From Candidatus Saccharimonadota bacterium (GTDB taxonomy: Bacteria > Patescibacteriota > Saccharimonadia > Saccharimonadales > Saccharimonadaceae): a stretch of DNA of 52,637 bases. The stretch's first letter is position 1. Every line of letters starts with the position of its first letter. The stretch covers positions 1 through 52,637 of the forward strand of contig CAJPPG010000003.1 in assembly GCA_905372495.1 (NCBI GenBank), written 5' to 3'. The position numbers and the translations under genes are program-made. Positions 16,123 through 25,140 of the stretch are shown here, piece by piece. The notes below the pieces were generated by a model that ran no database searches, was not told the DNA's origin, and was given only the letters and a program-made list of their open reading frames with translations.

Positions 16123-17308
16123 TTTTGAGCCAGGCTCCACTAAGAAATCCATTGCCAAAGTTTTTGGACATAAATTAAAAGAGCAAGCCGAGCAAAACCC
16201 TAGTTTCTATCTTTTTAGCCCTGACGAGACCACTAGTAATAAACTTGATGAAATCTATCAAGCCACCACTAGAGCTTGGGGTGTTTCACTTCCCAAGAAG
16301 AAGTGGGATCTCCCAGAGTCTCCAGATGGTCGCATTATTGAATTACTTTCCGAAAATGTTCTCTTCTCAGTGATGATCGGTCATCTCTTGTCAAATGAAC
16401 CTGCCATGATGACTAGTTATGAGGCTTTCTTTACCATAATCTTAGCGCAGATTATTCAGCACTTAAAATTCCTAGAACAATCTGAAGAAGTTTCTTGGCG
16501 TCCTCAATATCCTTCGGTCAATCTTTTAAGCACCAGTACCTGTTGGCGTCAAGATCATAACGGTTTTTCTCATCAGTCGCCAATACTGATTTCGTCCTTA
16601 CTCGACCGTCCAGGCCGCCACGTAAACTGTTTTTTCCCAGTTGACGCCTCTGCTGTTGCTCCGTGTTTTGATTTTCTTATGCAGTCCAAAAACCAGGTTA
16701 ATCTTGTGACTTTCAATAAGACAGATGAACCAATCTGGCAGACTGAACAAGAAGCAAAACAGAACTTTGAGACTGGCTGCAGCCTATTTGAGTTTATTTC
16801 AAACAAGAAGGAAGATGGTAGCTTTGACTATCTCTTCGTTACTGCTGGTGATATTGCCACTCGTGAAGCCGTGGAGTCGATCAAACTTCTCCGTCAAGAT
16901 TTGCCAGAGAAGCACTTTGGACTGATCAATATCTCATCCCTCACTTATGGTGCTATTGGTACAACTCAAAATCCGCTCTCGCAAGCTGATTTTGACCAGC
17001 TTTTTGGCCAATCAGCTCCTATTTCCACTAATTTCCATGGCTATCCAAACACCTTCACTGACATTCTCAGTAATTATACCGATAAGAAACGTATTAAGGG
17101 CCATGGTTTTGAGGAACAGGGAAGCACGGTCACTCCATTCGCCATGCTCACCATGAATCATGCTTCTAGATTGCATCTAGCTCTTGATGTGGCGGTCGAG
17201 TTCCATCGTGATGATCTTGCTAATAAGTACCAGAGTCAGCTAGAAATGTACCAGGCCTACGCTCTTGAGCACGGCATTGATCATCCTGCTCTCGGCATCG
17301 ATAACTAA
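16115..17308 (+). CDS. Phosphoketolase, middle and C-terminal half
   Basis: 397 residues. The start follows AAAGG and forms the overlap ATGAATAA with the stop of the N-terminal half, typical of translational coupling. Landmarks are FSPDETTSNKLDEIY, RIIELLSENV, MTSYEAFF, PSVNLLSTSTCWRQDHNGFSHQSP, then INISSLTYGAIG and IKGHGFEEQGSTVTPFAMLTMN. These are the XFP pyrimidine-binding and C-terminal domains. It must associate with the N-terminal half to form the active site, since the cofactor binds between the two. If both frames were joined the gene would look like an ordinary phosphoketolase shifted by one frame at the interdomain linker. Confidence 0.88.
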   Translation: MNNFEPGSTKKSIAKVFGHKLKEQAEQNPSFYLFSPDETTSNKLDEIYQATTRAWGVSLPKKKWDLPESPDGRIIELLSENVLFSVMIGHLLSNEPAMMTSYEAFFTIILAQIIQHLKFLEQSEEVSWRPQYPSVNLLSTSTCWRQDHNGFSHQSPILISSLLDRPGRHVNCFFPVDASAVAPCFDFLMQSKNQVNLVTFNKTDEPIWQTEQEAKQNFETGCSLFEFISNKKEDGSFDYLFVTAGDIATREAVESIKLLRQDLPEKHFGLINISSLTYGAIGTTQNPLSQADFDQLFGQSAPISTNFHGYPNTFTDILSNYTDKKRIKGHGFEEQGSTVTPFAMLTMNHASRLHLALDVAVEFHRDDLANKYQSQLEMYQAYALEHGIDHPALGIDN

Positions 17309-17343
17309 AATCTTCCAAAAAATAGATATCTTATATTAAATAA

Positions 17344-17370
17344 AAAACTCGCGAAATCTCCGCGAGTTTT
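17344..17370. terminator. Bidirectional terminator after phosphoketolase and the PIN-TRAM gene
   Basis: AAAACTCGCG / CGCGAGTTTT stem, 7-nt loop; serves both convergent genes. Confidence 0.85.
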
Positions 17371-17385
17371 TAGTGTAATTAAGTC

Positions 17386-18123
17386 CTATCTTTTTCGTCC
17401 TCGGCTCTTCTTGAAGCTGTCACCCAAAGTGATCGGTTCCGCAATTTTTGCAAACATCATGCGTCCTGAACTGGTTTGCAGGAAACGAACAAATTCAATC
17501 TCAACCGTTTTTCCAACCTTCACAGACGCATCATCTACAACCACCATCATACCGTCAGGTAGATATCCTACACCTTGTTTAGGATTGCTTCCGATCGCTA
17601 CAATCTTGATGTTAAGTTTTTCACCTGGAAGATAATCTGCTCTTAGCTCCATGGCAAGATCATTAATGTTTAGTACTTCAATATTAAGTGTGGCTGCAAC
17701 TTTTCCAAGGTTGTAGTCATTAGTCATAATTGAGCCATGATTCCCTTTTGCTAATTGGATCAGTCGGTCATCGACTGGCGTGCGATCTAGTGGGTCGGAT
17801 AGAATTACTACGTCAACCTCGACCACACGTTCAAGTTCTTTTACGGTATCGAGACCTGCTCTCGCACGGTTACGTTTTTCAGAATCTTTGCCGTCGGCTA
17901 AAAGCTGCATCTCTTGTAGAACACTACGAGGAATAATTAGGACTCCTCCAATAAAACCCGTTTTTGCTACATTTAAAATTCTTCCGTCCATCAAAGTTGA
18001 AGAATCAATATAGATTTTACGATTTTGTCCGTAGTAATTAAAGCTCTTTTTAAAAGAACGCACTGCTAAAAACGAAGTCTGTAGGAATATCACTACCACT
18101 AATATTAAAATAATTTCAGTCAT
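17386..18123 (-). CDS. Membrane-anchored PIN-TRAM domain protein (YacL-like)
   Basis: 245 residues. One N-terminal transmembrane helix (about residues 3-22), a PIN domain with the acidic residues typical of PIN nucleases (IYIDSSTLMDGRI, the segment DRTPVDDRLIQLAKG, and TNDYNLGKVA), and a C-terminal TRAM domain (about residues 165-230, ADYLPGEKLNIKIVAIG ... QGVGYLPDGMMVVVDDAS ... GKTVEIEF). YacL-like proteins normally carry four N-terminal helices; only one is seen here. Probably a membrane-associated RNase or RNA-binding protein. Leaderless start predicted. Confidence 0.85.
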   Translation of the reverse strand: MTEIILILVVVIFLQTSFLAVRSFKKSFNYYGQNRKIYIDSSTLMDGRILNVAKTGFIGGVLIIPRSVLQEMQLLADGKDSEKRNRARAGLDTVKELERVVEVDVVILSDPLDRTPVDDRLIQLAKGNHGSIMTNDYNLGKVAATLNIEVLNINDLAMELRADYLPGEKLNIKIVAIGSNPKQGVGYLPDGMMVVVDDASVKVGKTVEIEFVRFLQTSSGRMMFAKIAEPITLGDSFKKSRGRKR

Positions 18124-18129
18124 ATAAGT

Positions 18130-18138
18130 ATTATATCA
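18130..18138 (-). promoter_or_regulatory. Leaderless promoter of the PIN-TRAM gene
   Basis: TGATATAAT, 6 nt, ATG at 18123. Confidence 0.75.
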
Positions 18139-18196
18139 TTTTGGATAAATCGATACTATATCACTTAAGTTTTACTTCATAAGTAGCTTATCATAT

Positions 18197-18232
18197 AAAA
18201 ATAAATATCTCATATATGAGATATTTATTTTT
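18197..18232 (-). terminator. AT-rich palindromic terminator
   Basis: Perfect 36-bp palindrome centred between 18214 and 18215 with T-rich flanks; lies 15 nt after the stop of the glycine-rich surface protein. Confidence 0.6.
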
Positions 18233-18246
18233 TAAAGTAATGACTC

Positions 18247-20487
18247 TTATTCGACACCGCCTGGATAGTCAGTCACTCTCATCTTTACGATACCGTTCTT
18301 ATCCGCCGGTTCGAGACTTGTCCAAGGTGCGATTGAAAAACCAGTTTCGCCATATCCATAGGTTGTTCCATTCTGGACTCCGCCAATATATCCTGAGCCA
18401 CCACCCGCGCCAGCACAGGTCTGATGTTCGTCATAAGCTCCTTGTCCGGTAAATCCACCTGCCCATCCACCACCGGCACCCGGTCGACCTAAAACCGCAT
18501 TGGCTATTTTTGGATAAACATTTGCTGGAATTGGGGCAGACGCTCCGAATCCTGATCCTCCCCCAGTTGTTTGTGTACCGCCAGTCCCAGAGAAAAGACT
18601 ACTATAATTCGGGTCTGATGTTGATCCAAGATACTTACTTTGTCCACCCACAGTGCCACCGCCGTGCCCACCTCTAAAGCAGAGCGAACCACCTGCTCCA
18701 CCCCCAGCTACCATTATTCTTTGTTCTAAACGATAGAATTTTATACTAGTAATATCCGCTACTTGATTTGTTGTTTTAACTCTTAATCGAATTTCCACCC
18801 CCGGTCCTGGGTTTACCCCAGGAAGATGGGTAGCTGGTGGTGAACCAACAGGGTAATTAAAATACACTAAGATGTAGTCGCCAAATTTCTGATAATATAC
18901 ATCGGATAAATAATAGTAGCCATAGTCATAATAAGCTAGTAAACCCTCAAAATCCGCATCTGGTAGATTAGTTGTTTTAATTACAGCCTGATAAGTTCCA
19001 TGTTCAATATTAGCCCACGGACCAGCGTTAAGAAGGGCGTCCGAAGGATTAAAACCTGGAGAGTATCTCATATTTTTATGCTGTCCATAATCTTGGACAT
19101 CTGGCCGAATATCACTACCTCCACCGCCTCCACCGGCTCCCCAATCGTTTAGAGTCGTCCCCTTTACTAAAAGTCCCGTTGATCCGTTGCCTCCACCGTT
19201 AAAACCACCCTTTGCGTTGTACCCGACCGTGGTTCTGTCGTTGCCGGCCTGTCCTTTACCCCCGACAAAAACCATTGTCTTTTCGCCTTCAGTAAAATCC
19301 TTATATCCGGCTGAATACCCGCCTTTTCCTGAAAGGAAAGTCTCGGGCGATCCATACCAATATCTAGCCGCTTGTGCTGCTGTACGGTCGCCTCCGTTTG
19401 CACCCATCGCTTCGATAAAATATTTTCCTTGAATTGGCGCAACCATCTCTTGTGGTGTACCAGTGTAGTGGAACGTTGATTCAGCTGCAACAAACTCTAC
19501 GGCATTTTGTTTTGAATAAAGATAGCCATAAGGTTTAGTTTCCACCACCATTTCCGCCTTTTGTCCAGGCTGAAACCTCGGACTAGCAGTACTAAAATCA
19601 GCAATACAATTAAAGGTAAAACCATCTCTACTTGATTCCGCATCGTCCGTTTGAGGTTCACAGTCCACCCCACCCACGGTAACCTTATATCTTTTTATGT
19701 AATTTACTCGATGATAAGTATCCTGATCATTTTCGATTAAGGGAACCTGAATTCGGAACTTATGCTTAAGCTTCTTTTCTGCACTGTTAGTTACCGTATC
19801 CCCGTTTGCCAGTAACGGTACTTTTGCATTTTGTACTTCTTTTATTGGGAACTCGCCCGTAACACTTGAATTCACCACCGCAGAATAGACCAAATATGCT
19901 CGATATGTTCCAGGTGGTGTATTACTATCAACCTTTACTCCATAATCAACCGCAACTTTGTTGTTGGTTATCGGCCCGTTACTCTCGGATACTAAACAGC
20001 TATTTGAAAGAGTATTAAAATCGCACAGTGGAATTACGTAATCCAGATCGTTCTTTTTTAGAAAAATACCCCAAGCATTAGTATTTAAATCTGATTTTTG
20101 AACTGGTGCATTAGTTTGGTTATCATAGGGAATTTCATGCACAGGAGCATTAGTTCTAAGCCCCGCATTCTCGATTGAAACGTACATTTTATAACCAGTC
20201 ACTGAGTTCGTTGAAATAGAAACATTCGCGTCGGTTCTTACTAGTTGCCCCATATCGGATCCACTAAGTGTGTAATTTACTGATTTTGGAAGTGTGATAC
20301 TCGCATAATATCCCTCAGCGGAAATCAATGACGGCGGAGTATTAGTTGAGCCATATGTCACCACTGCATATGTACTTGAATAAGCTAACAGGGAAATTGT
20401 GAAAGTTATAAGACATCCCAACAAGAAAAAGATTGGCATCATATTCTTACTAATAGGTCTTTTTGTAAACTTCTTTATCACTTTCAT
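18247..20487 (-). CDS. Large surface protein with ALK/LTK-like glycine-rich domain
   Basis: 746 residues from the ATG at 20487. N-terminal hydrophobic helix (PIFFLLGCLITFTISLLAYSS) with basic residues before it, so exported. At about residues 60-190 comes a domain that resembles that of the protein at 11235-13292 (SISTNSVTGYKMYVS, NAWGIFL, VDYGVKV, PPGTYRAYLVYSAV). From about residue 330 to the end lies a glycine-rich domain of the PF12810 type: FHYTGTPQEMVAPIQGKYFIEAMGANGG, a GGNGS block, AGGGGGGSDIRP, MVAGGGAGGS, AGGGSGYIGG and a final strand NGIVKMRVT. Such domains bind ligands in receptors and occur in bacterial surface and phage proteins. Four in-frame or out-of-frame ATGs sit in a heptanucleotide repeat at the start (20508, 20501, 20494, 20487), so the N-terminus is uncertain; 20508 would add MWNVECG. 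Confidence 0.72.
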   Translation of the reverse strand: MKVIKKFTKRPISKNMMPIFFLLGCLITFTISLLAYSSTYAVVTYGSTNTPPSLISAEGYYASITLPKSVNYTLSGSDMGQLVRTDANVSISTNSVTGYKMYVSIENAGLRTNAPVHEIPYDNQTNAPVQKSDLNTNAWGIFLKKNDLDYVIPLCDFNTLSNSCLVSESNGPITNNKVAVDYGVKVDSNTPPGTYRAYLVYSAVVNSSVTGEFPIKEVQNAKVPLLANGDTVTNSAEKKLKHKFRIQVPLIENDQDTYHRVNYIKRYKVTVGGVDCEPQTDDAESSRDGFTFNCIADFSTASPRFQPGQKAEMVVETKPYGYLYSKQNAVEFVAAESTFHYTGTPQEMVAPIQGKYFIEAMGANGGDRTAAQAARYWYGSPETFLSGKGGYSAGYKDFTEGEKTMVFVGGKGQAGNDRTTVGYNAKGGFNGGGNGSTGLLVKGTTLNDWGAGGGGGGSDIRPDVQDYGQHKNMRYSPGFNPSDALLNAGPWANIEHGTYQAVIKTTNLPDADFEGLLAYYDYGYYYLSDVYYQKFGDYILVYFNYPVGSPPATHLPGVNPGPGVEIRLRVKTTNQVADITSIKFYRLEQRIMVAGGGAGGSLCFRGGHGGGTVGGQSKYLGSTSDPNYSSLFSGTGGTQTTGGGSGFGASAPIPANVYPKIANAVLGRPGAGGGWAGGFTGQGAYDEHQTCAGAGGGSGYIGGVQNGTTYGYGETGFSIAPWTSLEPADKNGIVKMRVTDYPGGVE

Positions 20488-20512
20488 TCCACATTCCACA
20501 TTCCACATTCCA
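20485..20512 (-). repeat. Heptanucleotide repeat over the start codon of the glycine-rich surface protein
   Basis: Four perfect copies of CATTCCA (plus strand), each carrying GGA-ATG on the coding strand. A TATAAA lies about 10 nt upstream of the first ATG. Confidence 0.9.
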
Positions 20513-20632
20513 ACTCTTTTTATAACTTATAAAAAGATAAACACTACCATTATAAAGTAAATCAAACTTAAAGTCCATCTTCTCCTGCTCTTTTTACTCT
20601 ATTCTTTACAGAAAATTATAAAAATATTTCAG

Positions 20633-20661
20633 TTGCTCTAACTAAAACACAAGTGTATAAT
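20633..20661 (+). promoter_or_regulatory. Promoter of the class A PBP gene
   Basis: TTGCTC at 20633-20638, 17-nt spacer, TATAAT at 20656-20661. Confidence 0.65.
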
Positions 20662-20693
20662 TATATAAAATTGTCAATAAAACGGAGGACAGG

Positions 20694-23576
20694 GTGGTTA
20701 ATACTGGTAAGGATAAAGAAAGAACCGCTATGGAAAAACAAGGAAAAACAACAAGATCTGCAAGCGATCCCTTAGTTGGACGTTCATTGCGACGCGATGA
20801 GTCTCGTGTTGCTAGCCGTATTCCTGATCGCGCAAGCAGTAGCGCTTCTCAAAAAACCGCAAGCGTTAGCGTGTCCAAGATTGAGAAGTCTGAGAAAACT
20901 TCTATCGTGTCTGAGAAATCCGAATTAAAAGCTCCAAAGCGCTCAATTTTTCATAAAAAAGATCAAAAAATGAATCTATACGCATCGCTTATTCATCGCT
21001 CTCGTGCTAAAAAAGAGGCCAAGGCCAAAAGGGAAGCCGAAGAGTTGTCTAAACTACCAAAAGATCCAGTTAAGCGTTTCTTTGCCAGACTTCACCCAAA
21101 GCGTGTCTTTCGTTTTATTTTCTCCAAAAAAGGACTCTTCTTCTTCTTAAAATCTGCAGCCGTCCTCTTTCTACTCTCTGTCATTGCCATCGGCGGTCTC
21201 TTTCTCTATTACAAAAAAGACCTCGATGAGATCCGTCTCGACCAAATGAAGGTTTCAGGTACCGTCAATACCTATCTAGACCGTAATGGTCAGCTTCTCT
21301 GGGAAGATAAAGGTGATGGTGATTACCGATTAGTTGCAGAAGGGGAAAATATCGCTACTTACATGCGTCAAGCTACTGTCGCCATCGAGGATCGCGAATT
21401 CTATAATCACCCAGGCGTCAATTTCTTTGCTCTAATCCGTGCCGCCATCTCCACAGTCACCGGCCGCGGTGTTCAGGGTGGCTCAACCTTGACCCAACAG
21501 CTTATTAAGCAAGTTTATTTCTCGGATGAAGCCAGCAACCGTACTGTTTCCGGCCTTCCTCGCAAAATCAAGGAAATGATTCTTGCCCTAGAGCTCGAGA
21601 AGATGTATTCAAAAGAGCAAATCATCACCATGTATCTCAACGAGTCTCCGTATGGTGGCCGTCGTAATGGTGTTGAAAGCGCCGCTCAGGCCTATTTCAA
21701 AAAATCTGCTAAAGAGCTTACTCTAGCCGAATCCGCACTTCTCGCTTCCATTCCAAACAATCCTTCATACCTCAGTCCATATAATACCGCTGCAAACAGT
21801 GCGCTTATTGCCAGACAGCACAAAACCCTCGATGTTATGGTCAAGATGGGTTATATCACTAGTGACCAGGCAGAAGAGGCAAAAAAGGTTAACATTCTTG
21901 ATGAGATTCAGCCTGAGGTTAGCCGCTATACAAACATTAAAGCCCCTCATTTCGTTCTTGAAGTAAAGAAACAGCTTGAAGAAAAATATGGTGTAAAAAC
22001 TATGCGTGCTGGTGGCTTTACTATTAAAACTTCGCTTGACCTTCGCGCCCAAGAATTTGCCGAAGCTGCCGTTGCTAATGGTGCTAAGTTGATGAGCCGT
22101 AATGGTAGCGATAATATCTCTCTTTCTTCTGTTGACGTTGAAACCGGTCAAATCATCGCCATGGTTGGCTCTGCCGACTGGAATAAACCAGTTTATGGCG
22201 AAGTAAACGCTGCCACTGCTCTCCTTGAGCCAGGTTCAACCATTAAACCAATTCTCGATTACGCTCCACTCTTTGCTCAGCGTGAAGGTATTAATTATGG
22301 TGCCGGCTCCATTCTCAAAGATGAAAACATCGATAAGTACTACTGTGCTGGCTTTACTGGTAGCTGTATGCTCCGTAACTATACCGGTGCCTTCTATGGC
22401 AATATCCCAATTCGCAAGGCTCTTGCTAACTCTCTTAATATTCCTGCCGTCAAGGCCCTCTATATAAACGGCGTTGAAAACAGTTTGAAGGTTGCTCACG
22501 AGCTCGGTGATCTCTCCTATTGTACTGACACCTCTGCTGGTCTCTCTATCGCCATCGGTTCCGGCTGTAACATTCGCCCTATTGAACATGCTAATGCTTA
22601 TGCCTCTCTCGCCCGTGGTGGTGTTTATAAACCACTTGCTTACATTCTAGAAGTAAAGAACTCCTCTGGCGATGTAGTTGAAAAATGGGAAGATACCGCC
22701 GGCAAGCGTGCTCTCGATGCTCAAGCCGCTTACATGGTGACCGATATTCTTGGCGATGCCAATGCTCGTAACCTGGTTTGGGGTTCTCTAGCTCGCGCTA
22801 AAGGTTTCGTTGTTCCCGGTGTTTGGACTGCTACTAAAACTGGTACCACCACCACTACCAATTCCGCTGTTACCAAAGACTCTCTTATGGCTTCTTACTC
22901 TTCAGCAGTTGCCACCGTCGTTTGGAATGGCAATCATGATGGTTCTGGTCTCCGGAATAGCTCGAATGATATTGTCCGTACGGTCGTTAGTGATTATATG
23001 GCACCAGTTCATACGCAAGTCTATGCCGCTGAGGGTAAGTGGAAATCCGGTGATAAACCAGCTCAACCCGCAGGTATGCAGACCCTTACTGTAAATGGTG
23101 TAACTGATATTTGGCCAAGCTGGTTCAATACTAAGAACAACGGTATTCAAAAGGAAACTATGAAGTTTAATAAGTTCACCAAGAAGAAGGCAACCGACTG
23201 TACTCTCCCAGCCCTTACTGTAGACGTTGAAATTACATATTCCATCGATCCAATTTCTAAGAATAAAACCTATGCCACCGATCCAAACGGTTATGATCCA
23301 AACACCGATGATGACTGTTCTTATACTCCTCCTTCTGTCTCCTTCAATACTCGTACTATTTCCACTTCCACTCACCTTAAGTTCACCGTTACCGCCGGCT
23401 CCGCTTCTTCTGTTCGCTATACCATCTCCGTTGATGGAGCGGTTGTAAAAAGTGGTTCCGCCTCTTCCGGTCTCAATGATCCAAACTATACTATGACTGG
23501 TACTGAATCAACGATAACAGTCACCCTCACCGACGATAAGGGCTACGAAACCACCGACACCATTACTCGACCGTAA
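20694..23576 (+). CDS. Class A penicillin-binding protein (PBP1A-type)
   Basis: 960 residues from GTG, with GGAGG 8 nt upstream. A basic, Ser/Lys-rich cytosolic tail of about 145 residues precedes one membrane helix (about 148-170). The glycosyltransferase domain shows E232 in AIEDREFYNHPG and GGSTLTQQLIKQ. The transpeptidase domain has the three penicillin-binding motifs S515-TIK518, S580-L-N582 and K715-T-G717. The C-terminal extension (about 850-960) looks like an Ig-like beta domain, an addition not usual for PBP1A. The enzyme polymerises and cross-links peptidoglycan, showing that this cell has a real wall, consistent with murB at 43922-44992. Confidence 0.95.
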   Translation: MVNTGKDKERTAMEKQGKTTRSASDPLVGRSLRRDESRVASRIPDRASSSASQKTASVSVSKIEKSEKTSIVSEKSELKAPKRSIFHKKDQKMNLYASLIHRSRAKKEAKAKREAEELSKLPKDPVKRFFARLHPKRVFRFIFSKKGLFFFLKSAAVLFLLSVIAIGGLFLYYKKDLDEIRLDQMKVSGTVNTYLDRNGQLLWEDKGDGDYRLVAEGENIATYMRQATVAIEDREFYNHPGVNFFALIRAAISTVTGRGVQGGSTLTQQLIKQVYFSDEASNRTVSGLPRKIKEMILALELEKMYSKEQIITMYLNESPYGGRRNGVESAAQAYFKKSAKELTLAESALLASIPNNPSYLSPYNTAANSALIARQHKTLDVMVKMGYITSDQAEEAKKVNILDEIQPEVSRYTNIKAPHFVLEVKKQLEEKYGVKTMRAGGFTIKTSLDLRAQEFAEAAVANGAKLMSRNGSDNISLSSVDVETGQIIAMVGSADWNKPVYGEVNAATALLEPGSTIKPILDYAPLFAQREGINYGAGSILKDENIDKYYCAGFTGSCMLRNYTGAFYGNIPIRKALANSLNIPAVKALYINGVENSLKVAHELGDLSYCTDTSAGLSIAIGSGCNIRPIEHANAYASLARGGVYKPLAYILEVKNSSGDVVEKWEDTAGKRALDAQAAYMVTDILGDANARNLVWGSLARAKGFVVPGVWTATKTGTTTTTNSAVTKDSLMASYSSAVATVVWNGNHDGSGLRNSSNDIVRTVVSDYMAPVHTQVYAAEGKWKSGDKPAQPAGMQTLTVNGVTDIWPSWFNTKNNGIQKETMKFNKFTKKKATDCTLPALTVDVEITYSIDPISKNKTYATDPNGYDPNTDDDCSYTPPSVSFNTRTISTSTHLKFTVTAGSASSVRYTISVDGAVVKSGSASSGLNDPNYTMTGTESTITVTLTDDKGYETTDTITRP

Positions 23577-23631
23577 TGTTAAATAGCTTAAAAAACTAAC
23601 CTGCCAGATTCAAACTAAACCGCGCCCTCTG

Positions 23632-23640
23632 TGCTACAAT
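23632..23640 (+). promoter_or_regulatory. Leaderless promoter of tyrS
   Basis: TGCTACAAT, 6 nt, ATG at 23647. Confidence 0.7.
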
Positions 23641-23646
23641 GAAGAT

Positions 23647-24945
23647 ATGAAATTATCCGAAGAACTAGCATGGCGCGGTTTTGTCGCCGAAAATACAATC
23701 AAAGACTCAGCAGAAATTGATCAGCGTGAAATTAAGAAATTCTATTTTGGCGCCGATCCTTCCGCAGACTCTCTTACTATTGGTAATCTAGCCGCACTTA
23801 TGATGTGTGCTTGTTTTGTTCGTCACGGATATCAGCCTTATCTTCTAGTTGGTGGTGCCACCGGTCAAATCGGCGATCCCAAGGAAAATGGTGAGCGTGA
23901 GCTTAAGACTCTCGATGAAATCGAACATAATAAAAACTGTATTAAAAAACAGATGGAGTCGATCATTAGTCCTGATGGTGCCGCTAACACGCTAGGTGAT
24001 GGTGATCCCACTAATGATCATTATCAACTTACAATGGTTGATAACTTTGACTGGTTTAAAAATATTAACTTCCTCGATTTTCTTCGTACCGTTGGTAAGA
24101 ATTTCTCCATGACTCAGTTGCTCGATCGCAAATTCATCCAGAATCGTATCGGTGAAGGTGGTTCTGGTATTTCCTATGCTGAATTTTCGTACACCTTAAT
24201 TCAAGGTTATGATTTTCTCCATCTCTTCCGTGAGTACGGTATTAATTTACAACTTTGTGGTGCTGACCAATTTGGTAATGCCTCTACCGGTGTTCACCTA
24301 ATCAAGCGCCTTGAAGGTGGTCGTGCTGACGTCTGGTCAACCCCTCTCGTCATCGATCCGGTTACTGGTCGCAAATTTGGTAAATCCGAAGGTAATGCTA
24401 TCTGGCTAGCCAGCTCCGATAATGGTTCCGGTAATTTTACTTCCATTTTCGATTTTTATCAGTTCTGGCTCAACCAAGCTGATGATTCTGTTGAATATCT
24501 TATTAAAATCTATTCTGTATTAGACAAGTCAGCTATTGATCAAATTCTCGCAGAACACAAAGCCCACCCTGAGCAGCGCCTTGCCCAAAAGGCCCTCGCA
24601 AAAAGTGTTACAGAAGTTGTTCATGGTCAGAAATCTGCTACAGCTGCCATTCTTCTCACCGAGATTCTCTTTGGTGACCGTCGTCTTGAGACCCTCTCAG
24701 AGTCCGATATTGAGCTAATCGCCCTACTTCTTCCAACTCTTAGACTTAATGGCCGCGCCGAGAAGCTCGTTCTTCTTGATGCACTTATTGAATCTGATCT
24801 TTGTGTATCCCGTTCTGAGGCCAAACAGCTTATCGCCGGCAATGCTATTTCCGTGAATGGGGAAAAGGTTACTGATCCAAACTTCGAAATTAACACCCTC
24901 TCTGTTTTAAAACGTGGCAAGAATAAATTTGCTCTCGTTAAATAA
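23647..24945 (+). CDS. tyrS: Tyrosine--tRNA ligase
   Basis: 432 residues. Class I synthetase with FGADPSADSLTIGN (HIGH-equivalent TIGN at 44-47), VGGATGQIGDPKE, YTLIQGYDFLHL, LCGADQFGN and the KMSKS-equivalent K243-FGKS247. A C-terminal S4 RNA-binding domain (about 365-430) ends the protein. It charges tRNA-Tyr. A long insert between VGG and the active-site helix is present but plausible. Predicted leaderless. Confidence 0.96.
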   Translation: MKLSEELAWRGFVAENTIKDSAEIDQREIKKFYFGADPSADSLTIGNLAALMMCACFVRHGYQPYLLVGGATGQIGDPKENGERELKTLDEIEHNKNCIKKQMESIISPDGAANTLGDGDPTNDHYQLTMVDNFDWFKNINFLDFLRTVGKNFSMTQLLDRKFIQNRIGEGGSGISYAEFSYTLIQGYDFLHLFREYGINLQLCGADQFGNASTGVHLIKRLEGGRADVWSTPLVIDPVTGRKFGKSEGNAIWLASSDNGSGNFTSIFDFYQFWLNQADDSVEYLIKIYSVLDKSAIDQILAEHKAHPEQRLAQKALAKSVTEVVHGQKSATAAILLTEILFGDRRLETLSESDIELIALLLPTLRLNGRAEKLVLLDALIESDLCVSRSEAKQLIAGNAISVNGEKVTDPNFEINTLSVLKRGKNKFALVK

Positions 24946-25010
24946 ACCCCTTCTCAAAATATTTCCTCTCATAAAAAATATTGTCATAGAATAAACTCCT
25001 TCTCATATGC

Positions 25011-25038
25011 TTGAAAAAACCGTGACTTCGGTTATACT
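25011..25038 (+). promoter_or_regulatory. Promoter of recA
   Basis: TTGAAA at 25011-25016, 16-nt spacer, TATACT at 25033-25038; about 100 nt of leader. No LexA-type palindrome seen. Confidence 0.55.
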
Positions 25039-25140
25039 GGAGATAAGAGAGCGAGGTAAAGGTTATCTATTCTTCTGTAGAGAGAAAGACCGCAGATATA
25101 TTGCTGGTCAAAATCATTAATTCTAAATAAAGGACAAACT

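Noticed and set aside
24946..25140. LexA/SOS box upstream of recA
   Set aside because: No CTGT-N8-ACAG or GAAC-N4-GTTC palindrome was found.
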